Part shown: positions 41,565-50,636 of the stretch, piece after piece | Layout: every line of letters begins with the position of its first letter | Position numbering within the stretch: position 1 is the stretch's first letter | Assembly: GCA_017618275.1 (NCBI GenBank) | Contig: JAFZUS010000210.1 | Location: 1-64,000 of the forward strand | Origin: Prevotella sp. | Lineage (GTDB): Bacteria > Bacteroidota > Bacteroidia > Bacteroidales > Bacteroidaceae | Direction of reading: 5' to 3' | Length of the DNA stretch: 64,000 nucleotides | Position numbers and translations under genes: made by a program | Notes under the pieces: generated by a model | The model's database searches: none | Seen by the model: only the letters and a program-made list of their open reading frames with translations | Told to the model about the DNA's origin: nothing

Positions 41565-43538
41565 TTATGAATGACGATATTGGATGGCGAGCATCGTCAG
41601 GTCATCACTCTGCTCAGCATCGCCCACAAAACGATGGACTGCCTCTTCCATCTGACTGACGATGGCGACAGGTTCAAGTGCTCCATCAACAATCTGCTTT
41701 TCTGCCACGCGGAGCATACGCTCTTCACCGAACTGGGCTTGTGCACTATCCTCGGCCTCGTTGAGGCCATCGGTATAAAGGAAGATGGTGGTCTGCGGTT
41801 CCAACTGTATCTCCTGAAGCGTAAACGCCCATCCGTCAAAGGCTCCGACAGGCAGGTTTGGGTCGCAATCCAAAGTCCTGACATCACGGCCAATCAGCAA
41901 GGGAGAGTTGTGTCCTGCATTGCAGTATTGGAGTACCCCCGTGTGCAGGTCGAGCACGCCCAGGAAGAGTGTCACGAACATATTTTGCTCATTCCCTTTG
42001 GCTATTGACTCGTTGAGAGCCTCCACAATCACATTCGGCTCTGACACATGTAGCGAGATATTTCGGAACAGCGAGCGCGTCACGGCCATCACCAAGGAGG
42101 CTGGAACACCCTTGCCAGATACATCACCAATACAGAAGAACAATTTCTCGTCGCGGATATTGAAGTCGAACAGATCACCGCCCACATCCTTCGCTGGGGT
42201 TAACTTACCGTAAATATCCACATCATCACGCTCCGGATAGGGCGGGAAGGTCTTGGGGAGCATCGACATCTGGATGTCGTGGGCCACCTTCAGTTCATTC
42301 TCGATAGCAGCCTTCGAGGCGGTGGTCATTTGCAGTTGGTCGATATATTGCGTCAACGATATCTGCATGTTCTCAAACGAGTCACGCAACTCACGGATCT
42401 CGTCTTGTGTCTTGATTGCAGGCAGTTCGGCATGAAAATCTCCCTTTGCCACTTCCGATGCTGAATGAGCCAGCGTCTTTAGTGGGAAGAGTTGTAAATG
42501 GATAACCCTTCTCAGCACAATACCGATTACCAATAGGAGAATAATGAGCAGGAACAGCATGCTATGTTGCAGACGATTAGGTTGTTCCATGATTTTCGAT
42601 TCAGGAATGGTGAAACAGACAGACCATTGCACTCTGGACACAGGCGCATAGAACACCAGTGATGCCTCACTGTTCTTCTGGGTTGCACTTGAAGTGAATA
42701 GTGAGAGGTCGCTGACTGTATCGACACCCTTTCCTCCTCTTAGCATCTTGTTGGCCAGTATTGATGCTTCTTCGCTTTTCCTCTTCTCGAGTTGAGTGAT
42801 GGCATTGTGTGTCTGAATCCATTGTATATCTGGATGGCATACGAACTGCGAGTCGCGTCCCAAGATAAAAACCTCTGAATAGTCGTAGGGCTTGGCACTC
42901 TCCACAATCTGCTGCACCCAGCGCAAGTCTACATCAGCACAAAGAATGGCATAGGTCTCACCTTTCTCGTCGTGCAACGGTACAGAGTATGACACCATAG
43001 CGCGCTTGGTGGACATAGAGTCGATGTAGGGCAGACACCAGTATCCTGCATCGAGTTTGTTGCTGTATACCCAGTTGCTGTCGGTCTCCAGATAGCAGAA
43101 ATCGTTTTCAGGACCGCCTATCTCATCCTCCTCCAGCGCCCCTGTAATGGGGTCGCGCGAAATGGTTGGCGCGTAGTAGCGTCCATGATTGGGGAAATAG
43201 TCGGCTTTATACATCAGCGTCACAGCAGCAATGTCTTCGTTGGCTTCTATGAGTCGTTGCAACAGAGTGATCCCCAACACCTCGTGCGGTGCCATCATAT
43301 AGGCATAACTGGCAGCCGTATTAACCGCAGTCTCTACATTCGACACGCGGTTGTCTAAGACCTTGATAGCACTCTCCATTGAACGGCTGGCCTGACGATG
43401 CGTCTCTTCCGTAACAATCTCACGCATATAGTTTATTTGCCATAATCCCGCTACAAGCATAATGACAGTAACGATACCCAACACCAGGATGGTGGTGCGT
43501 AGCGCAACAGATCTGTCCAGCAGTTTTGGTAGTCTCAT
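41565..43538 (-). CDS. Membrane sensor PP2C/SpoIIE serine phosphatase (first copy)
   Basis: 657 residues: membrane helix about 16-36, a Cache-like periplasmic sensor to about 320, a second helix about 325-345, HAMP (about 346-400), then a SpoIIE/RsbU PP2C domain (about 425-655). Metal-binding motifs [30 protein letters not shown] and QSDDLTMLA are intact. RsbU-type phosphatases dephosphorylate STAS anti-anti-sigma factors; no such partner is in the window. Two paralogues at 48567 and 50611 share near-identical catalytic domains but different sensors. It lies 24 bases after the PSD-like gene and is last in the long minus-strand run. Confidence 0.93.
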   Translation of the reverse strand: MRLPKLLDRSVALRTTILVLGIVTVIMLVAGLWQINYMREIVTEETHRQASRSMESAIKVLDNRVSNVETAVNTAASYAYMMAPHEVLGITLLQRLIEANEDIAAVTLMYKADYFPNHGRYYAPTISRDPITGALEEDEIGGPENDFCYLETDSNWVYSNKLDAGYWCLPYIDSMSTKRAMVSYSVPLHDEKGETYAILCADVDLRWVQQIVESAKPYDYSEVFILGRDSQFVCHPDIQWIQTHNAITQLEKRKSEEASILANKMLRGGKGVDTVSDLSLFTSSATQKNSEASLVFYAPVSRVQWSVCFTIPESKIMEQPNRLQHSMLFLLIILLLVIGIVLRRVIHLQLFPLKTLAHSASEVAKGDFHAELPAIKTQDEIRELRDSFENMQISLTQYIDQLQMTTASKAAIENELKVAHDIQMSMLPKTFPPYPERDDVDIYGKLTPAKDVGGDLFDFNIRDEKLFFCIGDVSGKGVPASLVMAVTRSLFRNISLHVSEPNVIVEALNESIAKGNEQNMFVTLFLGVLDLHTGVLQYCNAGHNSPLLIGRDVRTLDCDPNLPVGAFDGWAFTLQEIQLEPQTTIFLYTDGLNEAEDSAQAQFGEERMLRVAEKQIVDGALEPVAIVSQMEEAVHRFVGDAEQSDDLTMLAIQYRHS

Positions 43539-43562
43539 TCTCTCCCTCTTAATCCGTTCCCC

Positions 43563-44822
43563 TTATTTCACATTCAGTTCAGCATATCCTTCTCCCATCA
43601 GCAAGAAGTCGTCATGATGCAAAAGAGTCACCTCGACACCCCGCTGGAAAATCAGCACGATGTCGGAACCGCCAAACTGGAAAAATCCCATCTCATCGCC
43701 CCGCTGTAGTTGCTGACCTACGTGCAGAGAGGGAATCCAGTTGACACTACATATCTGCGACATACCCACAGGCAACATCGCCACGAGTCCGTAGTCCTTC
43801 GTCTCTATGATGGCACAGGCACGCGTCTCCACCATCTGGAATCCTATGTTGTTCTGATAGTAGTACAACTTCTGTTCATTGTCCCAAAGGGTATATCCGC
43901 CACCAGCAGCAACACCGGGAATCTTACGTAACTCCACCAGTTTGCCATCCACAGGTGCATGGTAGCGATGGTAACAGTTGACATCCAGGAACGTATGTGT
44001 CAGTGTGCCTCCAGCAAAGGCTTCCTTATAGGCCGAATCATCACCGATGAGTTGAGAGATATCGCTGATCTTGGCGGTCTTGATTTGCAAGTCGTCATAT
44101 ACCAGTTGATTGTTGTCATCAATAGCCCATGTCTTCTTAGGCCAGGAGTCGGCGGGTGCTATCACGTCCACATCAGCAAGAGGGCGCATGTCAGGTGATG
44201 CCAGGCTACGGGCAAAAAACTCGTTGAATGTCTTCCATTGGTTCCCTTCCCCATACCAGCCTTCCGTCAGTCCCCAGTCTGGATCGGTAGCCACCATCTC
44301 ATAGTAGTCATCATTCCAACTCTCTTCCGTATCCAGGAAGTCTCCCCATGACTGACTATAGGTGGTGAGCCAGGTAGCGAAGGGTTCCACAAACTCCACG
44401 GTGGGATAGTAGAAACCACGGTCCTTTAATGCCTCCAGTGGCTGGTCAACCACAAACCAGAAGTAGCCAATACCCTGATCCACTCTTCCGTAGAGCGACT
44501 GTCCATAGTCGTTAGGGGCTGGATAGAGCATCACATCCCAGGGCAGGCAACGGATGTTGCGGTCAACAAAGTCGTAGAACTCGTCCAGGTTTTGTGCTGG
44601 ATTATACCGTCTGTCGGGATTGATTGTTGCAGCCTGACTGATAGCCTGTTCAAGCAACTGCCTTACTTCTATGTTTTCGTCACAGATGCGTATCAGTTCC
44701 TGAACCGCTTTGGTGTGCTGTTTCTGTGGTGGCACCACAGGACTGTCTTCCACACTACATGAGGCGTAGAAGAGGCAGAAAACCGTTGTGAAGGCAAATA
44801 GCCTGAGATGGTACTTATTCAT
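43563..44822 (-). CDS. Phosphatidylserine-decarboxylase-like lipoprotein
   Basis: 419 residues. The lipobox ends at Cys22 (YASC). The second half follows the PSD proenzyme pattern: NCYHRYHAPVDG with the His residues of the decarboxylase, and FGGSDIVLIF with the Gly385-Ser386 bond where PSDs cleave themselves to make a pyruvoyl group (LGST in classical PSD). The N-terminal part (about 60-200) resembles the associated domain found in fungal PSD-like and PsiD tryptophan decarboxylases. A lipid-anchored, exported PSD-like enzyme is unusual, so the substrate may be an amino acid or lipid outside the cytoplasm. It lies 5 bases after sufD. Confidence 0.8.
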   Translation of the reverse strand: MNKYHLRLFAFTTVFCLFYASCSVEDSPVVPPQKQHTKAVQELIRICDENIEVRQLLEQAISQAATINPDRRYNPAQNLDEFYDFVDRNIRCLPWDVMLYPAPNDYGQSLYGRVDQGIGYFWFVVDQPLEALKDRGFYYPTVEFVEPFATWLTTYSQSWGDFLDTEESWNDDYYEMVATDPDWGLTEGWYGEGNQWKTFNEFFARSLASPDMRPLADVDVIAPADSWPKKTWAIDDNNQLVYDDLQIKTAKISDISQLIGDDSAYKEAFAGGTLTHTFLDVNCYHRYHAPVDGKLVELRKIPGVAAGGGYTLWDNEQKLYYYQNNIGFQMVETRACAIIETKDYGLVAMLPVGMSQICSVNWIPSLHVGQQLQRGDEMGFFQFGGSDIVLIFQRGVEVTLLHHDDFLLMGEGYAELNVK

Positions 44823-44827
44823 AAGAT

Positions 44828-46189
44828 TTATTTACAGAGACGACAGCCTGCGCACTTGTTGAGTTCACCACGGAAACGCTTCTCCACGAGGTAGTGGAGG
44901 CGGTCACGGAGAGGTTCGAGTGCCATATGGTCGATAACCTCATTGATGAAGGCATTCTGCAGGAGGAGTTTGGCTTCTTCGAGGGAGATACCTCTCTGGC
45001 GCATATAGAAGAGGGCAGCATCGTTGAGTTGACCAACAGTTGAGCCGTGGGCACACTTCACGTCATCAGCATAGATTTCCAACATCGGTTGGGTGTACAT
45101 ACGAGCCTCCTTTGTGGCAGTGAGGTTCTGGTTGGTCATCTGCGAGGCAGTCTTCTGAGCGCCATGTTCTACCAACACACGTCCTGCAAAGGCACCAGTG
45201 GCCTTGTCGTCGAGGACATATTTATATAGTTCGTTCGAGGTGCAATGTGGCACTTTGTGGGTAATCAGCGTGTTGTTATCCACATGCTGTTGCTTGTCGG
45301 CTATCACACAACCGTAACAGCCGCATTCTGCCCCTTCGCCAGAGAAGGTGATGTCGAGTTTGTTGCGGGTAATGCCATTGTGGAGGGTGATGACGTTGTG
45401 GTTCACACGACTGTTGCGATGCTGGTCGATATAGACATTGCTCACGCGGACATTCTTGGCGTGGGTTTCCTCCAGACAATACAGATCCAACGAGGCATTG
45501 TCACCTACATAGGCCTCGATGACCTGGGTAGCAAGGAAATTCCTGTCATCGGCAGCATGATCGCAGAAGAGCATCTTAATCTCTGCACCTTCTTCGAGGA
45601 TGATGAGCACGCGACGGTTCACCATCAAGTCAGGCACAACACGCTGGGCATTGCTGGGTGTGGCCTTTAAGATATTAATGACCTGAATGGCACGATCGAC
45701 CTTGACGTTCTTGGGTACATAAACCAGCATACCATCCTGCGCCAACATCGTATTCAGAGCCGTAATGGCATCTTCGTTGGTCTTGGCGAGTTTGGTATAG
45801 TATTTCGCTACAAGTTCAGGATAGTCGCGTATCGAGCCAACTATCACACCCTCAGGCAGATGGCCTTTTGGCTTATCATCGCGATAGAACATATCGTTCA
45901 CCACGAAATAAAGACTCGTGGAGAGGTTTGGTACATCGCAACGAAAAGCCTGATAGGGATCGACAGGGATTTCAAGGCGATTTAGATTGACGCCATAATC
46001 AGGTGCGAAGAGTTTCTGAATATCAGTATATTTATAGCGTTCCACCTTTTTCATTGGAAAACCTTGCTTACGGAAGTCCTCAAAGGCTTGATCACGCACA
46101 GCATTCATTGCCTCAGGCGCATGACTGAAGATCATCTGCCGAGCCTGCTCATAAAGTTCTATATACTGTTGCTCACTTGAAGTAATCAT
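44828..46189 (-). CDS. sufD: Fe-S assembly protein SufD
   Basis: 453 residues of the SufBD beta-helix family; it forms the SufBCD scaffold with SufB and the SufC ATPase. Recognisable parts are the N-terminal FPMKKVERYKYTDIQ, the core YVGDNASLDLY and CYGCVIADKQQHVDNNTLI, and the C-terminal AALFYMRQRGIS-EEAKLLL. An extra cysteine tail KCAGCRLCK ends the protein. It lies 15 bases after sufC; the spacer is a simple repeat (AATTACTAATTAA). Confidence 0.97.
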   Translation of the reverse strand: MITSSEQQYIELYEQARQMIFSHAPEAMNAVRDQAFEDFRKQGFPMKKVERYKYTDIQKLFAPDYGVNLNRLEIPVDPYQAFRCDVPNLSTSLYFVVNDMFYRDDKPKGHLPEGVIVGSIRDYPELVAKYYTKLAKTNEDAITALNTMLAQDGMLVYVPKNVKVDRAIQVINILKATPSNAQRVVPDLMVNRRVLIILEEGAEIKMLFCDHAADDRNFLATQVIEAYVGDNASLDLYCLEETHAKNVRVSNVYIDQHRNSRVNHNVITLHNGITRNKLDITFSGEGAECGCYGCVIADKQQHVDNNTLITHKVPHCTSNELYKYVLDDKATGAFAGRVLVEHGAQKTASQMTNQNLTATKEARMYTQPMLEIYADDVKCAHGSTVGQLNDAALFYMRQRGISLEEAKLLLQNAFINEVIDHMALEPLRDRLHYLVEKRFRGELNKCAGCRLCK

Positions 46190-46204
46190 AATTACTAATT
46201 AAAA
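46190..46204. repeat. AATTACTA repeat in sufC-sufD spacer
   Basis: The spacer reads ATTACTAATTAAAAT, the same type as in the ung-DUF3109 spacer. Confidence 0.5.
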
Positions 46205-46960
46205 TTACTCTTCTCCAATTTCTTCCTTTATCCAGTCGTAGCCATGCTCCTGAATCTGTACAGCGAGTTCAGGACCGCCCGTCTTGACAATCCTACCTTT
46301 ATATAATACGTGTACATACTGTGGACGGATCATCTCCAGCAGACGATCATAGTGGGTAATCACGATACAGGATGTCTCAGGTGTCTGTAACTTGTTCACA
46401 CCCTCTGCCACAATGCGCATAGCATCCACATCAAGACCAGAGTCCGTCTCGTCGAGGATGCTCAGTTTCGGCTCCAGCATCGCCATCTGGAAAATCTCGT
46501 TGCGCTTCTTTTCACCACCGCTAAAACCTTCGTTCACGGAGCGGTTAGCCAATTTCGAGTCGAGTTCCACAATCTTACGCTTCTCGCGCTGCAACTTCAG
46601 GAACTCTGCCGCATTCATGGGTTCCAAGCCCTGATACTTGCGCTTCTCGTTGATGGCAGCCTTCATAAAATTGGTCATTGACACACCTGGAATCTCAACG
46701 GGGTATTGGAAACTCAGGAAGAGTCCCTCGTGAGCCCTGTCCTCAGGCTTCATCTCGAGCAGGTTTTTACCGTTGAAGTAGGCCTCACCCTCTGTGACCT
46801 CGTAGAGCGGATTGCCCACAAGCACAGCACTCAACGTAGACTTACCTGATCCGTTGGGGCCCATAATGGCATGTGTCTCACCATCGTTAATAGTCAGGTT
46901 GATTCCTTTCAGAATCTCCTTATCACCTATTCTTGCATGTAAGTTTCGAACTTCTAACAT
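46205..46960 (-). CDS. sufC: Fe-S assembly ATPase SufC
   Basis: 251 residues from the ATG at 46960 (MLEVRNLHARIG); a TTG two codons upstream would give the longer frame. ABC ATPase with Walker A GPNGSGKST, signature FSGGEKKRNEI, Walker B LSILDETDSGLD and the switch His in ITHY, all typical of SufC. It works with SufB and SufD to build clusters. A 108-bp foldback element lies directly before its start. Confidence 0.98.
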   Translation of the reverse strand: MLEVRNLHARIGDKEILKGINLTINDGETHAIMGPNGSGKSTLSAVLVGNPLYEVTEGEAYFNGKNLLEMKPEDRAHEGLFLSFQYPVEIPGVSMTNFMKAAINEKRKYQGLEPMNAAEFLKLQREKRKIVELDSKLANRSVNEGFSGGEKKRNEIFQMAMLEPKLSILDETDSGLDVDAMRIVAEGVNKLQTPETSCIVITHYDRLLEMIRPQYVHVLYKGRIVKTGGPELAVQIQEHGYDWIKEEIGEE

Positions 46961-46967
46961 TTTCAAG

Positions 46968-47075
46968 CCCCCTAAGTTAGGGGGATGGGGGTCTGAACAA
47001 GCGTTTACCAGACCATTTATTGTTTCTACTGAGAGTCTGCGCCTGTTCAGACCCCCTACCCCCTAACTTAGGGGG
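46968..47075. repeat. 108-bp foldback (MITE-like) element between sufB and sufC
   Basis: Two 36-bp arms (46968-47003 and 47040-47075) are inverted copies with 33 of 36 matches. Each arm begins with the palindrome CCCCCTAAGTTAGGGGG, then a G-run and GTCTGAACA. The 36-base centre contains CAGAC/GTCTG pairs. It starts 7 bases before the sufC ATG and ends 5 bases before the sufB stop. Confidence 0.92.
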
Positions 47076-47080
47076 TTCTA

Positions 47081-48574
47081 TCATCCTACCGTACCCTCGA
47101 GGGAAACGGAGAGCAGTTTCTGAGCCTCAACAGCAAACTCCATGGGGAGTTTCTGGAGGACTTCCTTGGCATAGCCGTTGACTATAAGACCTACGGCCTG
47201 CTCGGTAGGGATTCCACGCTGGTTGCAATAGAACAACTGGTCTTCCGAGATCTTTGAGGTTGTGGCCTCATGTTCGAAGACGGCAGTGTCGTTATGTACA
47301 TCCATATAGGGGAAGGTATGTGCACCACAATTAGAACCCAATAGCAGCGAGTCGCAACTGGAGTAGTTACGGGCATTATCTGCGGTAGATGCTGCACGCA
47401 CCAGACCACGGTATGAGTTCTGCGAGTGACCTGCCGAGATACCCTTCGAGATGATGGTCGACTTGGTATTCTTGCCAATATGGATCATCTTCGTACCTGT
47501 ATCAGCCTCCTGATAGTTGTTGGTCACAGCGACGGAATAGAACTCCGCCTGAGAGTTGTCACCTCGCAAGATGCAAGAGGGGTATTTCCAGGTAATGGCA
47601 GAACCTGTCTCCACTTGTGTCCATGAGAGTTTGGAGTCTGCACCACGTAGGTCGCCACGCTTCGTCACGAGGTTTAAGACCCCCCCCTTGCCGTTTTCAT
47701 CGCCAGGGTACCAGTTCTGAACGGTAGAATACTTTACCTCTGCACGGTTCATCACGATAATCTCAACGATAGCCGCATGCAACTGGTTCTCGTCGCGCAT
47801 AGGAGCGGTACAACCTTCAAGATAAGAGACATAGGCATCGTCATCTGCAATAATCAGCGTACGTTCAAACTGGCCTGTATTCCTGGCATTGATACGGAAA
47901 TACGAACTGAGTTCCATGGGGCAGCGCACACCCTTGGGGATATACACAAACGAGCCATCGCTGAAGACAGCACTATTCAGGGCTGCAAAGAAATTATCCT
48001 TATAAGGCACCACAGTTCCCAGGTACTGACGCACCAGGTCGCCATGTTCCTTGATGGCCTCACCAATGGAGCAGAAAATGACCCCTTTTTCACGGAGTTT
48101 CTCTTTGAAGGTGGTCTTTACGCTCACAGAGTCCATGATAGCATCGACAGCGGTATTACCTGATAGTGCAAGACGTTCCTCAAGGGGAATACCCAGTTTA
48201 TCGAAAGTCTTTTCGAGTTCGGGATCGATAGTAGCAGATTGTCCGGATTGTCCGGATTTTCCAGTTGTAGGGTCTGCATAATATGAGATCGCCTGATAGT
48301 CAATCTCGGGCACATGAACATGTCCCCACGTAGGTTCCGTCTGTTCTTTCCAATAACGAAACGCTTTCAAGCGGAAGTCAAGCATCCATTCCGGCTCCCC
48401 CTTTTTGGCTGAGATAAGTCGGACGACATCCTCGTTAAGACCTTTCTCAATAATATCTGTATGCACATCCGTCGTAAAGCCGAATTCGTATTTTTGTTCG
48501 GCAATACTGCGCACAAAGTCATTTCCATTCTTTGGTGCTGATCCAGTGTTTTGACGGTTGTTCTTTTTATCCAT
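47081..48574 (-). CDS. sufB: Fe-S assembly protein SufB
   Basis: 497 residues of the SufBD family, the main scaffold subunit. Typical motifs are [16 protein letters not shown] near the start, [76 protein letters not shown] with the conserved Cys, and [20 protein letters not shown]. Residues about 104-113 ([12 protein letters not shown]) are encoded by a 9-bp repeat (48238-48262). Its ATG overlaps the end of the PP2C gene by 8 bases, so it is coupled to that gene instead of following infB directly. Confidence 0.98.
   Translation of the reverse strand: MDKKNNRQNTGSAPKNGNDFVRSIAEQKYEFGFTTDVHTDIIEKGLNEDVVRLISAKKGEPEWMLDFRLKAFRYWKEQTEPTWGHVHVPEIDYQAISYYADPTTGKSGQSGQSATIDPELEKTFDKLGIPLEERLALSGNTAVDAIMDSVSVKTTFKEKLREKGVIFCSIGEAIKEHGDLVRQYLGTVVPYKDNFFAALNSAVFSDGSFVYIPKGVRCPMELSSYFRINARNTGQFERTLIIADDDAYVSYLEGCTAPMRDENQLHAAIVEIIVMNRAEVKYSTVQNWYPGDENGKGGVLNLVTKRGDLRGADSKLSWTQVETGSAITWKYPSCILRGDNSQAEFYSVAVTNNYQEADTGTKMIHIGKNTKSTIISKGISAGHSQNSYRGLVRAASTADNARNYSSCDSLLLGSNCGAHTFPYMDVHNDTAVFEHEATTSKISEDQLFYCNQRGIPTEQAVGLIVNGYAKEVLQKLPMEFAVEAQKLLSVSLEGTVG
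48238..48262. repeat. sufB: 9-bp repeat inside sufB
   Basis: ATTGTCCGG occurs twice and is followed by ATTTTCC, encoding KSGQSGQS, between YYADP and the conserved [14 protein letters not shown]. Confidence 0.65.
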
Positions 48575-50636
48575 TTATTCTCATATATTTGATGGCGAGC
48601 ATCGTCAGGTCATCACTCTGTTCAGCATCGTCAACGAAGCGATGGACAGCCTCTTCCATCTCACTAACAATCATGGCAGGCTCAACCGTTCCTTTAGTCA
48701 TCTGTGACTCCGCCACACGGAGGATACGACCTTCGCCAAACTGGGCATGCAAACTGTCCTCTGCCTCGTTGAGACCATCGGTATAGAGGAAGATGGTGGT
48801 CTGCGAGTCCAGTTGTATCTCCTGACGCGTAAATGCCCAGTCGTCCATCACACCGATAGGCAAGTTAGAGTCGCAATCCAGCATTCTGACGTCTCTATCT
48901 ATCAACAACGGTGAGTTGTGCCCTGCGTTGCAGTATTGGAGAATACCCGTGTGCAAGTCGAGTACTCCAAGGAAAAGTGTAACGAACATAAAAGTCTCAT
49001 TCCCGTCAGACACAGCAGCATTGAGAGCCTTCACAATGACGTTCGGTTCTGCTACATGCAGGGAGATGTTACGGAAGAGTGAACGCGTCATAGCCATCAC
49101 CAGAGAAGCAGGAACACCCTTACCTGAGACATCACCGATACAGAAGAACAGTTTCTCATCACGGATATAGAAATCGAACAAGTCGCCCCCCACATCCTTC
49201 GCAGGCATCAACTTACCGTAAATATCCACGTCATCACGCTCAGGATAGGGTGGGAAGGTCTTGGGCAGCATGGACATCTGGATGTCGTGGGCTACTTTCA
49301 GTTCATTCTCGATAGCGGCCTTTGAGGCAGTTGTCTCCTTGAGTTCCTTGATATATTCAGTCAGAGAATGCTGCATGCCCTCGAACGAGTTGCGCAACAG
49401 TCTGATCTCATCGTTATGCTTGATAGTCGGCAGGGGCGTATTGAAGTTGCCTTTTGCCACCTCGTCAGCAGTCTGAGCGAGTTTTCTCAGCGGCTTGGCA
49501 GCCCGTTTGATGGTGATACGTCCGGCAATACGAGTCACCAACATAGCGAGTCCGATCAATATCACCAAAACGAAAGCAATAGCAAAGGCAGTCCAGTCAA
49601 TCGCGACCCTTGGTACAACTGAGGCGATACTCCATGTTGTCTTCCCAATTGGCTCATAGAACACATAGGCTTTAGACCCGAACTCTATATCGAAGAACTC
49701 TATAGAACTAGGAAGCGCCCACGAAGAAGATCTTATGCCAGCCACCATCTGATGTCCGACATGATCATCCAGTGTATCGGTAGTCAGTTTGGCATGATTG
49801 AAATAGTTCTCATTGATAACATAACTGCTGTCAGGATGAGCCAAGAACGTACCATCGCTGTCGATAATGAAATTGGTGGCTGCTAACCGCCATTTCTTAT
49901 CCATAAAGTTTATGCCCATCGTGTTACTGTCTTCTGAGTTAGGATCAGAATTGTCATTGACATCAATGCGGGCTTCACCATGATAATTCATGCCAATGCC
50001 AGTTATCCTGCTCCCACTTAGCCAATGGAGCGAAAGATCGGCTCCGAGAATAGCAACAGTCTTGCCCTCTTTGTTGTGAATGGGAATCATGTAAGATATC
50101 AGCGGAGTGATGGAATCAGTAGAATCGAAGAAAGGTTTCGACCAGTAACTGCTGTCGGCTTTTAATGCCTCAGTGAACCACTCGGCCTTCAGGTAGTCAT
50201 GATTTTTATCGCCAATGAAACGCTGTTCAATCTGCGTACTGTCATTCCTCACTGCATAGGGACAGTACCAACGTCCTTTCTGAGGATAGTAATCTGCCAC
50301 GAAACTGATACCGCAACTGCGGATATGAGGATTCTGGGCGACAACCTCTTTCATGATGGCAATCATTTTGTCTGGCTCATTGATGTGTTCCTCAATCTCA
50401 TTCACACGGTTCTCCGTACTGGCAGAGACCTCTTGTACTATCTGCTCCACATTGGCCTTAGCCGTCCATAGGTAACTCTTATAGAGGTCTGTTTCCTCTA
50501 TTGTGAACATGAACTTGGCAAAAAGATAAATGAGCCAGGAGACCAATCCCATCACAACCATCTGCGAGAGAGCAATCCACCACGTCAGTCTTTTGGCAAA
50601 TGAATGTATCTTAGGCTTCTTTTCCTTGGTTCCCAT
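48567..50636 (-). CDS. Membrane sensor PP2C/SpoIIE serine phosphatase (second copy)
   Basis: 689 residues: membrane helix about 15-37, periplasmic Cache-like sensor, second helix (about 350-372), HAMP, and a PP2C domain (about 450-685) nearly identical to that of the first copy over [20 protein letters not shown] and onwards. Motifs [30 protein letters not shown] and SDDLTMLA are intact. It overlaps sufB by 8 bases and the third copy by 26 bases, so the genes are translationally coupled. The target is likely a phosphorylated STAS protein encoded elsewhere. Confidence 0.93.
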   Translation of the reverse strand: MGTKEKKPKIHSFAKRLTWWIALSQMVVMGLVSWLIYLFAKFMFTIEETDLYKSYLWTAKANVEQIVQEVSASTENRVNEIEEHINEPDKMIAIMKEVVAQNPHIRSCGISFVADYYPQKGRWYCPYAVRNDSTQIEQRFIGDKNHDYLKAEWFTEALKADSSYWSKPFFDSTDSITPLISYMIPIHNKEGKTVAILGADLSLHWLSGSRITGIGMNYHGEARIDVNDNSDPNSEDSNTMGINFMDKKWRLAATNFIIDSDGTFLAHPDSSYVINENYFNHAKLTTDTLDDHVGHQMVAGIRSSSWALPSSIEFFDIEFGSKAYVFYEPIGKTTWSIASVVPRVAIDWTAFAIAFVLVILIGLAMLVTRIAGRITIKRAAKPLRKLAQTADEVAKGNFNTPLPTIKHNDEIRLLRNSFEGMQHSLTEYIKELKETTASKAAIENELKVAHDIQMSMLPKTFPPYPERDDVDIYGKLMPAKDVGGDLFDFYIRDEKLFFCIGDVSGKGVPASLVMAMTRSLFRNISLHVAEPNVIVKALNAAVSDGNETFMFVTLFLGVLDLHTGILQYCNAGHNSPLLIDRDVRMLDCDSNLPIGVMDDWAFTRQEIQLDSQTTIFLYTDGLNEAEDSLHAQFGEGRILRVAESQMTKGTVEPAMIVSEMEEAVHRFVDDAEQSDDLTMLAIKYMRING

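Noticed and set aside
41360-41659. 99-codon frame in the gene-free stretch
   Set aside because: It runs across a perfect hairpin and into the PP2C gene antisense; composition is not protein-like and no promoter is close.
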